Shown one piece after another: positions 1 through 8,334 of a stretch of 56,857 bases of DNA. A program made the translations under genes and the position numbers. Source of the DNA: Mesorhizobium plurifarium (GTDB lineage: Bacteria > Pseudomonadota > Alphaproteobacteria > Rhizobiales > Rhizobiaceae); contig CCNB01000004.1 of NCBI GenBank assembly GCA_000824785.1, forward strand, positions 547,620 to 604,476. Reading direction: 5' to 3'. Numbering within the stretch: position 1 is the first letter of the stretch; each line of letters opens with the position of its first letter. The notes beneath the pieces were generated by a model. That model saw only the letters and a list, made by a program, of their open reading frames with translations, was not told the origin of the DNA and made no database searches.

Positions 1-54
1 ATGAGGGGTGCTCCAGGGAAAGCCGGCGTCTCACTCCGCTGGAACACCCCTCAT
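1..54. repeat. Inverted repeat (hairpin) at window edge
   Basis: Positions 1-16 and 39-54 are reverse complements with one mismatch, giving a 16-bp stem around a loop of about 22 bases. It lies downstream of the minus-strand oxidoreductase operon. It looks like one of the short intergenic palindromes common in Mesorhizobium. It may extend beyond the window. Confidence 0.65.
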
Positions 55-82
55 CCGTCTCGGCGCTAGCGCGCCGATCCAC

Positions 83-104
83 CTTCTCCCACAAGGGGAG
101 AAGG
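83..104 (-). terminator. Hairpin downstream of the oxidoreductase operon
   Basis: A 9-bp stem of CCTTCTCCC and its near-complement GGGGAGAAGG encloses a 4-base loop, 13 bases past the stop codon of the 117-704 gene. There is no long T tract on the minus strand, so it could be a weak terminator or an mRNA 3' end stabiliser. The adjoining GGCGCTAGCGC sequence is also self-complementary. Confidence 0.45.
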
Positions 105-116
105 GAAAACTGGCCC

Positions 117-704
117 TCAAAACCGCTCCAGCCTCGCCCTCACCTTCCCCAGAAACGCCGCCCGGCTCTTCGGCGTCGAGGCATCCATCAGATAATGCGC
201 CAGAAAAAACGTCTTGCAGCGCGTGGCGCACAGCGCCCGCATGCCGCGCAGGATCGTCTTGCGGCCCGGCTGGCCGACGACGACGCTCCACCAGGTCGGC
301 GCGCCGCAGGTGGTGATGACGCCGACCCTGGTGACATGCCGCATCAGCGACGTGATCCGCCCTTTGCCGGCCGGCAGCTTGAAGGCGATGTCGGTGGCCC
401 AGACCCGGTCGAACCAGCCCTTCAGCATCGCCGGCAGGCCGTACCACCAGGTCGGATAGATGAAGAGGATCGCCTCGGCCCATTGCAGGTGCTCGAAATG
501 CGGCTTGAGCGCCGGATCGTCCGGCGCCCGGTCGTTGTAGAAGCGCCGCTCCTCGCAACTCATCACCGGATCGAAATTCTCGGCATAGAGGTCGAGCAGC
601 CGCACGTCCCAGCCTCGTCCCCGCAGCACCTCCACCGCCGTGTCTCGGATCGCAGCGCAATAGCTTTCCGGCACCGGATGGCAATAGACCACCAGCACGC
701 GCAT
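117..704 (-). CDS. NAD(P)H:quinone oxidoreductase, flavodoxin fold (copy 2)
   Basis: The 195-residue product belongs to the Flavodoxin_2 family (MdaB, KefF and NQO type). These enzymes use FMN or FAD to pass two electrons from NAD(P)H to quinones or other acceptors in the cytosol. The N-terminal strand followed by the motif YCHPVPES is the flavin phosphate-binding loop. The central segment FIYPTWWYGLPAMLKGWFDR is the family signature. Its start codon overlaps the stop of the upstream paralogue by one base, so the two are translationally coupled. It is the last gene of a seven-gene minus-strand operon. The substrate is unknown; a role in recycling electrons or reducing a quinoid intermediate of this pathway is inference. 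Confidence 0.88.
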   Translation of the reverse strand: MRVLVVYCHPVPESYCAAIRDTAVEVLRGRGWDVRLLDLYAENFDPVMSCEERRFYNDRAPDDPALKPHFEHLQWAEAILFIYPTWWYGLPAMLKGWFDRVWATDIAFKLPAGKGRITSLMRHVTRVGVITTCGAPTWWSVVVGQPGRKTILRGMRALCATRCKTFFLAHYLMDASTPKSRAAFLGKVRARLERF

Positions 705-1288
705 CAGAATTGATCCATGCTGGCCGCGACCTTCGCCATGAAGGCGTTGCGCGTCTCGGCGGTCGACAGGTTCATCGAATAGTGCGCGAGATAGGAAACG
801 GGAGCGCCGGGTTTGATGGTGGCCCGCAGCATGCGCTTGACGATCTTGCGCGGCGGGTCGCCCATCAGCATGGCGCGAAAACGGCTGCCGCCATAGGTGG
901 TGACGGCCGCCATCTTGCGGATGTTGTGGAGCGTCGGCCGCACCTTGCCGTCGACCAGCTTGAACGACACACCGGGCAGGAAGACGCGGTCGAAAAAGCC
1001 TTTCAGGATCGCCGGATAACCGTAATTCCAGACCGGAAATGACAGCACCAGCGCCTCGGCTCTCTGGAGCCTTTCCACGTAGCCGGCAACCGCGTCGTTC
1101 GGCCCGCGCGGCTCGTGGTAGCCGAGCCGCTCGGCGCGCGTCAGCCGCGGATCGAAATCCTCGTCATAGAGGTCGCAGTCGTCGACCGCATGGCCTGCCG
1201 CGGCGAGCCGCTCGACGATCGTCTTGTGCAGGCCGGCGTTGAAGCTGGTCTCCACCGGATGAGCGAAGAGCACGAGGATGTTCATCAA
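704..1288 (-). CDS. NAD(P)H:quinone oxidoreductase, flavodoxin fold (copy 1)
   Basis: The 194-residue product is a Flavodoxin_2 family oxidoreductase, paralogous to the protein encoded just downstream. It has the phosphate-binding loop FAHPVETSFNAG near the N terminus and the signature LSFPVWNYGYPAILKGFFDR near residues 80-100. It overlaps the upstream FAD oxidase gene by 4 bases (ATGA) and the downstream paralogue by 1 base. Two tandem non-identical copies suggest either a heterodimer or two sequential reductions; neither can be settled from sequence. Expected to be cytosolic and flavin-dependent. Confidence 0.88.
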   Translation of the reverse strand: MMNILVLFAHPVETSFNAGLHKTIVERLAAAGHAVDDCDLYDEDFDPRLTRAERLGYHEPRGPNDAVAGYVERLQRAEALVLSFPVWNYGYPAILKGFFDRVFLPGVSFKLVDGKVRPTLHNIRKMAAVTTYGGSRFRAMLMGDPPRKIVKRMLRATIKPGAPVSYLAHYSMNLSTAETRNAFMAKVAASMDQF

Positions 1289-2691
1289 CTCGCCCTTTGT
1301 AGGCCCTTGAACAGGAACGTCCGGCCGGAGCGATAATCGTAGTCCGGATTTTCCCAGGCGATCATCTTGCCGGGGTTGAGCAGCCCTTGCGGATCGGTCT
1401 CGCGCTTGAAGGCAAGTTGGATCTCGTCGGTCTGCTTCATGCCGCCCTCTTCCAGCGTGTAGCGATGTGGATTGAAGATCGGGCAGCCGTTCTGCTCATG
1501 CAGGCGGATGATCTCGTCCAGCCGCGCCTCGGTGGTGAACTTGACCAGCGGCAGGCCGAAGCAGGTGATGTTGCCGTCGAGCCGCACGAATTCCAGATGC
1601 GAGAACACCTCGCCCGGGAACATCGCATCCATCTTCTCGACCAGCGCCAGCTGGTTGGGGAACGGGTAGAGCGACTGCAGATAGGTGATCGACGGGTCGA
1701 CGCGCAGCGCCCTCAGCGTCGTGTGGTTCCAGGCGAGCTCATAGGCAGGCGGCAGGCCCTTCTTGTCCTCGTCCGTCGCGGTTGCCGCGTTGAGAATGAC
1801 CTCGCCGCCGGCGCGCCGGGTGAAGGCAAGGAAGGCGTCGAGCCCGTGCCGCGCCACCATGACGACGCAGATGCTTTGCCCTTCGCGCAGGAATTTCTGA
1901 TGCCGTTTGAAATAGAGCTGCGGCACGGGTGCGGCGATCGGCGTGATCAGCTTGGTCAGGATGCCGTCCTGGCAGGCCAGCGCGTTGCCGTAGCGGGCAG
2001 CGCCCATGAAAGTATCGAAGCCGACGATGACGTCGACCCATTCATAGGCGGCGGTCAGCGGCATCTCGACCTCGGTGATGATGCCGTTGGTGCCATAGGC
2101 ATGCGTGACCTTATGCAGGTCCTCGCCGGTGAGCTCGATCGCCTTCGGTTCGGCCTCCATGGTCACGACGCGCAGCCGCAGCACATTGCCGAAATCGCGC
2201 AGGCCGCCGAAATTGATCGAGCCGACCCCGCCCGAGCCGCCGGCGATGAAGCCGCCTATCGAGGCGGTGTTGTATGTCGAGGGCGAGAGTCTGAGCTCCT
2301 GTCCGGAATGCGCCCGCGTCGCCTTGTCGATGTCGCCAAGGATTGCGCCCGGCCCAGTCACCACCCGTCCCGAGGCGATCGTCTTGATTTCGTTCATCTC
2401 GGCGAGGTTCAGCACCACGCCGCCCGACAGCGGCATCGCCTGCCCGTAATTGCCGGTGCCGCTGCCGCGCGGCGTCACCGGAACGCCATGCCGGTGGCAC
2501 GCGGCAAGCACGCGGATGACCTCGGCCTCGTTCTTCGGCGTGACGATCAGGTCGCCCTTGATGTGATCGAGCTGCGCCTTCAGCACCGGGCTGTACCAGT
2601 AGAAGTCGCGGCTCTTCTGCTGCACGATGGCCGGATGGTCGTCGACCTTGATCCCGTCGAGATCGCGCTTCAGCGCTGCGATATCCATCAT
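1285..2691 (-). CDS. FAD-linked oxidase of the VAO/GlcD type
   Basis: The 468-residue protein has an N-terminal FAD_binding_4 domain: the pyrophosphate-binding motif GSGTGNYGQ lies at about residues 76-84, followed by GGVVLNLAEMN. A C-terminal FAD-oxidase domain ends with the family-typical NPGKMIAWENP. It resembles glycolate oxidase GlcD and D-lactate dehydrogenases, which oxidise 2-hydroxy acids, but related enzymes accept very different substrates. Nothing in the sequence fixes the substrate. It overlaps the amidohydrolase stop by 4 bases and the first quinone reductase by 4 bases. In context it is probably the oxidative step after deamination or ring opening by the amidohydrolase. Confidence 0.88.
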   Translation of the reverse strand: MMDIAALKRDLDGIKVDDHPAIVQQKSRDFYWYSPVLKAQLDHIKGDLIVTPKNEAEVIRVLAACHRHGVPVTPRGSGTGNYGQAMPLSGGVVLNLAEMNEIKTIASGRVVTGPGAILGDIDKATRAHSGQELRLSPSTYNTASIGGFIAGGSGGVGSINFGGLRDFGNVLRLRVVTMEAEPKAIELTGEDLHKVTHAYGTNGIITEVEMPLTAAYEWVDVIVGFDTFMGAARYGNALACQDGILTKLITPIAAPVPQLYFKRHQKFLREGQSICVVMVARHGLDAFLAFTRRAGGEVILNAATATDEDKKGLPPAYELAWNHTTLRALRVDPSITYLQSLYPFPNQLALVEKMDAMFPGEVFSHLEFVRLDGNITCFGLPLVKFTTEARLDEIIRLHEQNGCPIFNPHRYTLEEGGMKQTDEIQLAFKRETDPQGLLNPGKMIAWENPDYDYRSGRTFLFKGLQRAS

Positions 2692-3989
2692 CCCACCATC
2701 AATTCGTCGAGTTCGGCATAATCGGGCAGCTGGCGCTCGATCGCCCTGCCCTCGCGCACCACGATGCGATCCGATTCGGGCCGCGACAGCAATTCCGTCC
2801 AGTTCCGTCCCTTGAAGACGATGAAATCGGCGCTGCCGCCCGCGGCCAGCGTGCCGGCGCCGTCGAGCCGCATCACCTCGGCCGGCGTCGCCGCCACCGC
2901 CCTAGGCCAGTCGCCAACCGGGTGGTCGAAATGCAGGATGCGTGTCGCCATGCGGTAGACTTCGAGCATGTCGAGATCGCCATAGGCGTAGAACGGGTCG
3001 CGCGTGTTGTCGGAAGCGACCGCCACCTTGATGCCGCGCGCCTTCATCTCGTGCAGCAGCGTCACGCCGCGCCAGCGCGGGGTGGTGCCGTTGTTACGGC
3101 GGTCCTGCAGATAGAGGTTGCACATCGGCAGCGACACCACGGCGAGCCGCGCCTTCGCCACCTTGTCCAGCGTGTCGAGCACCTCGAGGTCCGGCTGGCG
3201 CGCCAGCGAACAGCAATGGCCGACCAGGATGTTGCCCTCGAAACTGTTCCACAGCGACGCCTCGGCGATCTTTTTCAGCGAGATCGCCGCGACGTCGTCA
3301 GTCTCGTCGGCATGGAAATCGAGGTCGAGCCCGTGCTCGATCGCTTGCGCGAACACCTGGTCGAGCAGTTCCTCGAGATCGGGCACCATATAGGTGACGA
3401 CGCCGAGCACACCCTTGGCCGCCGCGACGCGCTTCGCCAGCCGTTCGAACCAGGCCTTGTCGCGCACGCCCTCGATGCCGAGCAGGCAGGCCGCCTGCAA
3501 ATCGATCCGCCCACGCCATCTCTCCCGCATCGTCTCGAACACAGGCCAGGAGACCTCCTCCTGCGGCGGCACGCTGTCGAGATGCGTGCGCAGGGCCTTG
3601 GTGCCGTGCGCGTAGGCCGAGCGCAGCGAGAAATCCATGCGGCGCGCGACATCCTCGGCGTTCCAGCGCGCGGCGCGATCGGCACCGGTGGCGTTGAGCG
3701 CACCCATGAAGGTACCGTCTGGATTGGGCTTTCGCGGCCAGATATGGCCCTTGTCGATATGGGTGTGGCAGTCGACGAAACACGGCAGCACGATCCGGCC
3801 GGCAAGGTCGATCGCGTCGGCCGGCGCCTTCGACTTGGCTTGGGCGACAATGCTCGCGATCTTGCCGTCGGCGACGAGCAGTTCGGCCAGTGCGAAACCA
3901 TCCGCATCGAACGGTGCCGCAAGGCCGGGCGTCAGTGACCGATGAACACGGGCATTGGCGAGCTGGTAGGATCCAGAGGCAGGTATCAA
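2688..3989 (-). CDS. Cytosine-deaminase-like amidohydrolase
   Basis: The 433-residue protein is an amidohydrolase-superfamily TIM-barrel hydrolase of the CodA branch. Metal ligands are visible: the HTH pair at about residues 75-77 in DCHTHIDKGHIW, the HADE motif near residue 226, GHCC near 258, and the SDNTRDPFYAYGDLDM segment near 325, whose Asp is the expected last ligand. CodA-like enzymes deaminate cytosine, isoguanine, creatinine or related cyclic ureas. It lies 36 bases downstream of the ABC permease gene and overlaps the FAD oxidase gene by 4 bases, so it probably acts on the imported compound. The exact substrate is not predictable; annotation as cytosine deaminase would be overstated. 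Confidence 0.85.
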   Translation of the reverse strand: MIPASGSYQLANARVHRSLTPGLAAPFDADGFALAELLVADGKIASIVAQAKSKAPADAIDLAGRIVLPCFVDCHTHIDKGHIWPRKPNPDGTFMGALNATGADRAARWNAEDVARRMDFSLRSAYAHGTKALRTHLDSVPPQEEVSWPVFETMRERWRGRIDLQAACLLGIEGVRDKAWFERLAKRVAAAKGVLGVVTYMVPDLEELLDQVFAQAIEHGLDLDFHADETDDVAAISLKKIAEASLWNSFEGNILVGHCCSLARQPDLEVLDTLDKVAKARLAVVSLPMCNLYLQDRRNNGTTPRWRGVTLLHEMKARGIKVAVASDNTRDPFYAYGDLDMLEVYRMATRILHFDHPVGDWPRAVAATPAEVMRLDGAGTLAAGGSADFIVFKGRNWTELLSRPESDRIVVREGRAIERQLPDYAELDELMVG

Positions 3990-4025
3990 GATCTGGTCCT
4001 CTTCGCGATTTTCCCTGCTACCACC

Positions 4026-4877
4026 CTAGCGCTCCTGCTTGAGCGCGCTCTCGTGCCAGCGGCGCAGGATGAGATGCGACACCAGCGACAGCACCAGGAA
4101 GATCAGGATGCCGGTGAGCGAGATCAGGATCAGCGCCGCGAACAGGCGCGGCGCGTTGAGCCGGTAGCCGGCCTCGATGATGCGCGAGGCAAGCCCCGAC
4201 GACTGCCCCTGCGCGCCGGCGACGAATTCCGCCACCACCGCGCCGATCAGCGACAGGCCGCCGGCGATCTTCAATCCGCCGAGGAAATAGGGCATTGCCG
4301 CCGGCAGCCGCAGATAGCGCAATTGCTGCCAACGCGTCGCGCCGTTGAGCTTGAACAGGTCGCGCAGGTTCCGGTCGACCGAGTTCAGCCCGAGCGTGGT
4401 GTTGGACAGGATCGGGAAGAAGGCGACGATCCAGGCGCAGAGCAGCAGTTTGACGGTCTGGTTGTTCACATAGATGTTGATCAGCGGGAAGATGGCGACG
4501 ATCGGCGTCACCTGCAGCACGATGGCGAAGGGGAAGAACGACATCTCCACCCATTTCGATTGCGCGAACAGCACCGCTAGCCCGACGCCGCCGATGACGG
4601 CGAGGGCCAAGCTGAGGAAGGTGATCCTGAGCGTCACCAGCAGAGAGGAGAAGAGCAGGCCCGCGTCGTTGTGCAGCGTCTGCAGCACCACGCCCGGCCG
4701 CGGCAGGATATATTGCGGGATCTCGTTCCAGACGCAGATGCGGTCCCACAGTACGATCGCCAGCACCATGATCGCCAGCGGCAGCACCCATTTGCCGATG
4801 CGTTCCAGCCGCTCCTGGCGGGCGCGGCGCGCCTCTTCCGGATCGAGCTTCAGCGTGGCGTCGTCAATGGCCGTCAT
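4026..4877 (-). CDS. ABC transporter permease (NMT1/SsuC type)
   Basis: The 283-residue inner-membrane protein has about six hydrophobic segments and a BPD_transp_1 domain. The cytoplasmic EAA-like loop begins LFKLNGATRWQQLRYLRLPA. I place the start at 4877 (MTAIDDATLK) rather than further upstream because the longer reading lies inside the ATPase gene and is low-complexity and Arg/Pro-rich. The chosen start overlaps the end of the ATPase gene by 14 bases. Family members move nitrogenous heterocycles, aliphatic sulfonates, taurine or thiamine pyrimidine precursors. It works with the adjacent ATPase and binding protein. Confidence 0.88.
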   Translation of the reverse strand: MTAIDDATLKLDPEEARRARQERLERIGKWVLPLAIMVLAIVLWDRICVWNEIPQYILPRPGVVLQTLHNDAGLLFSSLLVTLRITFLSLALAVIGGVGLAVLFAQSKWVEMSFFPFAIVLQVTPIVAIFPLINIYVNNQTVKLLLCAWIVAFFPILSNTTLGLNSVDRNLRDLFKLNGATRWQQLRYLRLPAAMPYFLGGLKIAGGLSLIGAVVAEFVAGAQGQSSGLASRIIEAGYRLNAPRLFAALILISLTGILIFLVLSLVSHLILRRWHESALKQER

Positions 4878-5685
4878 GATGGGATCCGGCGGTTGAGTTG
4901 ATGGCGTCGACCAGCGCGTCCGAGGCCTGCCGGCAAAGCGCGGCATAGTCGGGCGAGGTGCGGAACGCCTCGTCGCGCGGATAGGGCGCGTCGATAGCAA
5001 GCTCGCCATGGACGCGGCCAGGGCGCGCGGCCATGACGACGACGCGGCTGGACAGGAACACGCTCTCGAAGACGCTGTGGGTGACGAAGACCACCGTGAA
5101 GCGCTCGTCCTGCCACAGCTCCAGAAGGTCGTTGTTAAGCTTGAAGCGGGTGATCTCGTCGAGCGCCGCGAAGGGCTCGTCCATCAGAAGGATGCGCGGC
5201 TTCGTCACCATGGCCCGCGCGATCGAGACGCGCATCTTCATGCCGCCGGAAAGCTCGCGCGGCACGGCGTTCTCGAAGCCGGTGAGATGGACGCGCGACA
5301 GCATCTCCAGCACGGCCGGCTCCGCCTTGGCGCGCGACACGCCCTTCAGCCTGAGCGGCAGCCAGACATTGTCGAAGACGCTGGCCCAGGGCAGCAGCGT
5401 CGGCTCCTGGAAGACGAAGCCGGTGTTCGATCGGTCGATCGAGCCGCGCCAGTCGAGCTGGCCGGAGGTCGGCGTCGACAGGCCCGCGATCAGCCGGAGC
5501 GCCGTCGACTTGCCGCAGCCCGAGGGGCCGAGCAGGCTGAGGAAATCGCCTTCGCGGATCGCAAGATCCACCTTGCTCAGCGCCGTCACACCATTGGAAA
5601 AGACCTTGCCGACATTGCGCAACGCAAGCAGCATCGCGGCCTCGCCCGATGCCGCCCGCGTCTCAGGCACTTTCTCCTGGATCAT
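4864..5685 (-). CDS. ABC transporter ATP-binding protein
   Basis: The 273-residue ATPase carries Walker A GPSGCGKST (about residues 53-61), a Q-loop in FVFQEPTLLPWASV, the signature LSGGMKMR, Walker B ILLMDEPFAALDE and the switch His in VTHSVFE. It belongs to the SsuB/TauB/ThiZ group that powers NMT1-type importers. It sits between the binding-protein gene (15 bases upstream) and the permease gene (14-base overlap), giving a complete importer. It acts on the cytoplasmic face of the inner membrane. Confidence 0.92.
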   Translation of the reverse strand: MIQEKVPETRAASGEAAMLLALRNVGKVFSNGVTALSKVDLAIREGDFLSLLGPSGCGKSTALRLIAGLSTPTSGQLDWRGSIDRSNTGFVFQEPTLLPWASVFDNVWLPLRLKGVSRAKAEPAVLEMLSRVHLTGFENAVPRELSGGMKMRVSIARAMVTKPRILLMDEPFAALDEITRFKLNNDLLELWQDERFTVVFVTHSVFESVFLSSRVVVMAARPGRVHGELAIDAPYPRDEAFRTSPDYAALCRQASDALVDAINSTAGSHHDGH

Positions 5686-5700
5686 CTCAGGCAGGCCGCC

Positions 5701-6711
5701 TTACTTCTTCAGCTCCAGCCCGACACCCTTGTTGATGAACGCCAGCGTATAGGCCTTTTTGATGTCGAGGCCCGGCTGCGCGACCTTGGCCTTGACCATC
5801 TTGTCGTAGAAACTCTGGATGCGGGCCTCGTTCATGGTGCCGATGCCGAGCTTTTCGGAGTCGCCGGAATCGACCACGCCGAACTTCTTCATCTGCTCGA
5901 TCGAGAAGGCGATCTGCTCATCCGTCATGTCCGGATTGTCCTTCTTGATCATGTCGTTGGCGGCCTTGTTGTCGCCGTAGAGGTACTTGTACCAGCCCTT
6001 GGCCGAGCCATCGACGAAGCACTGCACCACCTCCGGTCGCTTGTCGATCGTATCCTGCATCACCTCGATGGTCGTCGCATAGGTGTCCCAGCCATTATCG
6101 GCAAGCAGGAACTGATTCGGCATGAAGCCGCCCTGCTTCTGCACCGCGAACGGCTCGGACGTCACATAGCCCTGCTGGATCGACTTCTTGTTTGCGATGA
6201 AGGGCGCCGGATTGAACGTGTAAGGCACGCGCTTCGCGGCATCGAAGCCGAGATCGGTGACCATCCATTGGAAGAAGGTCTGCGCGCCCTCGTCGCCCAT
6301 GATGTACTGGTCGGCGTTCTTCAGGTCCTCCCATTTGTCCAACCCCTCTCCCGGGTGGGACATGATGACCTGCGGATCCTTCTGGAAGTCGGCGGCAACG
6401 ACGCGCATCGGAATGCCCTGCTGCACGGCATCGAAGGCCGAAAGCAGATTGCCGCCCATGTAGAAATCGATCTTGCCGGCAAGCAGCATCGGCCGCCCGC
6501 TGACCTGCGGGCCGCCCTGCATGATGGTGACGTCGAGGCCGCAGGCGGCATAGGTGCCATCGGCGATGGCCTGGTAGTAGCCGCCATGTTCCGGCTCGGC
6601 CAGCCAGTTGGTGCCGAACGTAACCTTCTCGTTCGCGGCCGCGCTCAGCGTGCCCGCCGCCAGCAGGACGGCGGCACCCGCCAGCATCTTTCCTTGTCCG
6701 ATCATAAACAT
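5701..6711 (-). CDS. ABC transporter substrate-binding protein, NMT1/THI5-like
   Basis: The 336-residue protein begins with a signal peptide (MFMIGQGKMLAGAAVLLAAG, cleaved near SAAANE), so it should be periplasmic. The mature part is an NMT1-like two-lobed binding protein, with EPEHGGYYQAIADG and GGNLLSAFDAVQQGIPMR as recognisable family segments. The start at 6711 is chosen because GAGAGGG lies just upstream; ATG 6705 is an alternative. Upstream in-frame codons are not credible as protein. NMT1-like proteins bind pyrimidines, riboflavin, sulfonates or nitriles. It heads the seven-gene operon, which fits import followed by deamination and oxidation. Confidence 0.9.
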   Translation of the reverse strand: MFMIGQGKMLAGAAVLLAAGTLSAAANEKVTFGTNWLAEPEHGGYYQAIADGTYAACGLDVTIMQGGPQVSGRPMLLAGKIDFYMGGNLLSAFDAVQQGIPMRVVAADFQKDPQVIMSHPGEGLDKWEDLKNADQYIMGDEGAQTFFQWMVTDLGFDAAKRVPYTFNPAPFIANKKSIQQGYVTSEPFAVQKQGGFMPNQFLLADNGWDTYATTIEVMQDTIDKRPEVVQCFVDGSAKGWYKYLYGDNKAANDMIKKDNPDMTDEQIAFSIEQMKKFGVVDSGDSEKLGIGTMNEARIQSFYDKMVKAKVAQPGLDIKKAYTLAFINKGVGLELKK

Positions 6712-6890
6712 CACCCTCTCTTGGCCCGGGCGCGCGACGCGCTGGGCTCGACACCGTTGATTCAAGAAGCAAGACACATGCCACCGCCTGGGCCGCCTGC
6801 TTGTGCGGCAGTCATTGCCGAGACCGGACGGGTCATGCCGTACGCGAGGCATCGTGCCTATTTTTTGAACGCCTGTCCATAATCGCTCCT

Positions 6891-6941
6891 AGAGCATGAT
6901 GCCGAAAAGTGTGAAGCGGTTTTCGGGCGACATCATGCTCT
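6891..6941. repeat. Palindromic repeat, AGCATGAT/CGAAAA family
   Basis: The outer arms AGAGCATGAT and ATCATGCTCT are reverse complements. Inner arms CCGAAAA and TTTTCGG pair around the conserved GTG-centred loop. The same architecture recurs at 10901, 15462, 19513, 26010 and 35073. It is always outside annotated coding sequence apart from touching stop codons. Confidence 0.8.
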
Positions 6942-6954
6942 ATCTCTTTGATTT

Positions 6955-7003
6955 GGAGCCGGATTCAGATTTCAGGTCGAACAGACCTGAAATCATCCGG
7001 CTC
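6955..7003. repeat. Long hairpin, GAGCCGGAT family
   Basis: GAGCCGGAT and ATCCGGCTC form the base of a stem, and AGATTTCAGGTC pairs with GACCTGAAAT above it around a 5-base loop. The stem is about 20 bp with a small bulge. It directly follows the palindrome at 6891-6941, so the two form a composite of different repeat families upstream of the RidA-like gene. Confidence 0.75.
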
Positions 7004-7073
7004 TGGCGGCATGCACCGCATCTTGAAGGTTTCATGAATCGAGCCTTAGTCTGCAGGCGCACAGGAGAATGCG

Positions 7074-7457
7074 ATGCTGAAATACCTCGCCCCCAAGACC
7101 ATCAAGCCCCCTTTTGCCCGCTATAGCCACGGCGTTGAAATACCCGCCGGAAAACGGCTCGTGCTGTGCTCGGGGCAGTTGGGCATCGGCCCCGACGACA
7201 CCGTCCCGGAGGATGCCGGGGCACAGACTGAGCTTTGCTTCAAGAACATCGCCGCGATTCTGAGCGAAGCCGGGCTGACCTTGAACGACACCGTGCGCAT
7301 CAACGCTTTCGTCACCGGCCGCGAGCACCTGCAGGCCTATATGGATGTCCGCAACCGGCTCTTTTCCGATCCAGCGCCGGCGTCGACACTGATGATCGTT
7401 TCCGGCTTCGCCCGTCCCGAGTTCAAGGTCGAGGTCGAGGTGCTTGCCGCCGGCTGA
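7074..7457 (+). CDS. RidA/YjgF-family protein
   Basis: The 127-residue protein is a Rid (YER057c/UK114) family trimer subunit. The family core is visible in CSGQLGIGPDD, TELCFKNIAAILSEAGL and DTVRINAFVTGREHLQAY, ending in VEVEVLAAG. The ribosome-binding site is GGAG, 8 bases before the ATG. The position that carries the catalytic Arg in true RidA enamine/imine deaminases (the P-A-R segment) reads PASTLMIVS here, so classic RidA activity looks unlikely. It is divergent from the ABC/amidohydrolase operon and 61 bases upstream of a creatininase-type amidase, which suggests a shared catabolic pathway (inference). Confidence 0.88.
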   Translation: MLKYLAPKTIKPPFARYSHGVEIPAGKRLVLCSGQLGIGPDDTVPEDAGAQTELCFKNIAAILSEAGLTLNDTVRINAFVTGREHLQAYMDVRNRLFSDPAPASTLMIVSGFARPEFKVEVEVLAAG

Positions 7458-7518
7458 TGGTTGCCCGCAACCGCGAGGCGCTTTAGATCATCCCAATCAG
7501 ACCTTCGGGAGACGAAAA

Positions 7519-8316
7519 GTGACGACAAAACGCGTGTGGTGGGGCGACTACCGGACGACCGAATACGCCTCGATCGACGCCGAAGCGACGATTGCCGTGC
7601 TGCCGGTGGCGGCGATCGAGCAGCATGGCCCGCATCTGCCGGTCTCGACCGACACCTCGATCATGATGGGCATGCTGGAGACGGTGATCGCGCGCCTGCC
7701 CGACGACCTCGACATCCGCATCCTGCCGGTGCAGGCGGTCGGCAAGTCGAACGAGCACCTGCATGCGCCGGGAACGCTCACCTTGCCCGCCACCACCTTG
7801 GTCGAAGCCTGGACGGAACTCGGCCTGTCGGTCGCCCGCGCCGGGGTGAGAAAGCTGATCATCGTCAATTCGCATGGCGGCAATGAAGAGATCATGGGCA
7901 TCGTCTCGCGCGAACTGCGCGTGCGCGCCAAAATGCTGTCGGTGAAGACGAGCTGGCAGCGTTTCGGTCGCCCGGCCGGCATGTATACCGAGCTCGAGGA
8001 CCGTCACGGCATCCATGGCGGCGATGTCGAGACCTCGCTGATGCTGCACTTCCGGCCCGACCTCGTCGACATGAGCAAGGCGGACAATTTCGTCTCCAAT
8101 GTCGGGCGCGCCGAAAAGGAATTCGCCCTGCTGCGCCACACCGGAACGCACGCCTTCGCCTGGATCGCCAGCGACCTCAATCCGAACGGCGTGGTCGGCG
8201 ACGCCTCCATCGCTACGGCCGAGAAGGGCCGCCTGACGGCGGAAATGCAGGCCGACGGTTTTATTAACCTGGTCAGGGATGTGCGTAAGGCGAAGCTTGC
8301 CGAATGGCTGCCGTAG
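7519..8316 (+). CDS. Creatininase-family amidohydrolase
   Basis: The 265-residue protein belongs to the creatininase/ArfB family of metal-dependent amidases. The metal-binding motifs are present: AIEQHGPHLPVSTDTSI near residues 33-49, NSHGGNEE near 118, and HGIHGGDVETSLM near 170. I choose GTG 7519 because GGGAG precedes it closely and homology begins at VWWGDY; a longer in-frame reading overlaps the ridA-like gene and lacks support. Known relatives hydrolyse creatinine, formylated pyrimidines or lactam-like rings. Its role here is likely amide or ring hydrolysis in the pathway of the divergent operon (inference). Confidence 0.87.
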   Translation: MTTKRVWWGDYRTTEYASIDAEATIAVLPVAAIEQHGPHLPVSTDTSIMMGMLETVIARLPDDLDIRILPVQAVGKSNEHLHAPGTLTLPATTLVEAWTELGLSVARAGVRKLIIVNSHGGNEEIMGIVSRELRVRAKMLSVKTSWQRFGRPAGMYTELEDRHGIHGGDVETSLMLHFRPDLVDMSKADNFVSNVGRAEKEFALLRHTGTHAFAWIASDLNPNGVVGDASIATAEKGRLTAEMQADGFINLVRDVRKAKLAEWLP

Positions 8317-8334
8317 CGGCTGGTCCGCTTTGAC

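Larger units (their letters stand above)
6712..7073. other. Divergent intergenic region between catabolic operon and ridA-like gene
   Basis: This 362-bp space must hold promoters for both the minus-strand transporter operon and the plus-strand RidA-like gene. About 110 bp of it is taken by two palindromic repeats, listed separately. I see no convincing operator or -35/-10 pair, and no further gene. Confidence 0.5.

Noticed and set aside
2688..3989. Annotation as true cytosine deaminase codA
   Set aside because: Metal ligands fit, but specificity residues cannot be assigned and the operon contains oxidative enzymes not needed for cytosine use.
5008..6882. Open frame of about 620 codons on the plus strand opposite the ABC ATPase and binding-protein genes
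   Set aside because: Composition is that of an antisense frame and both minus-strand genes have clear motifs.
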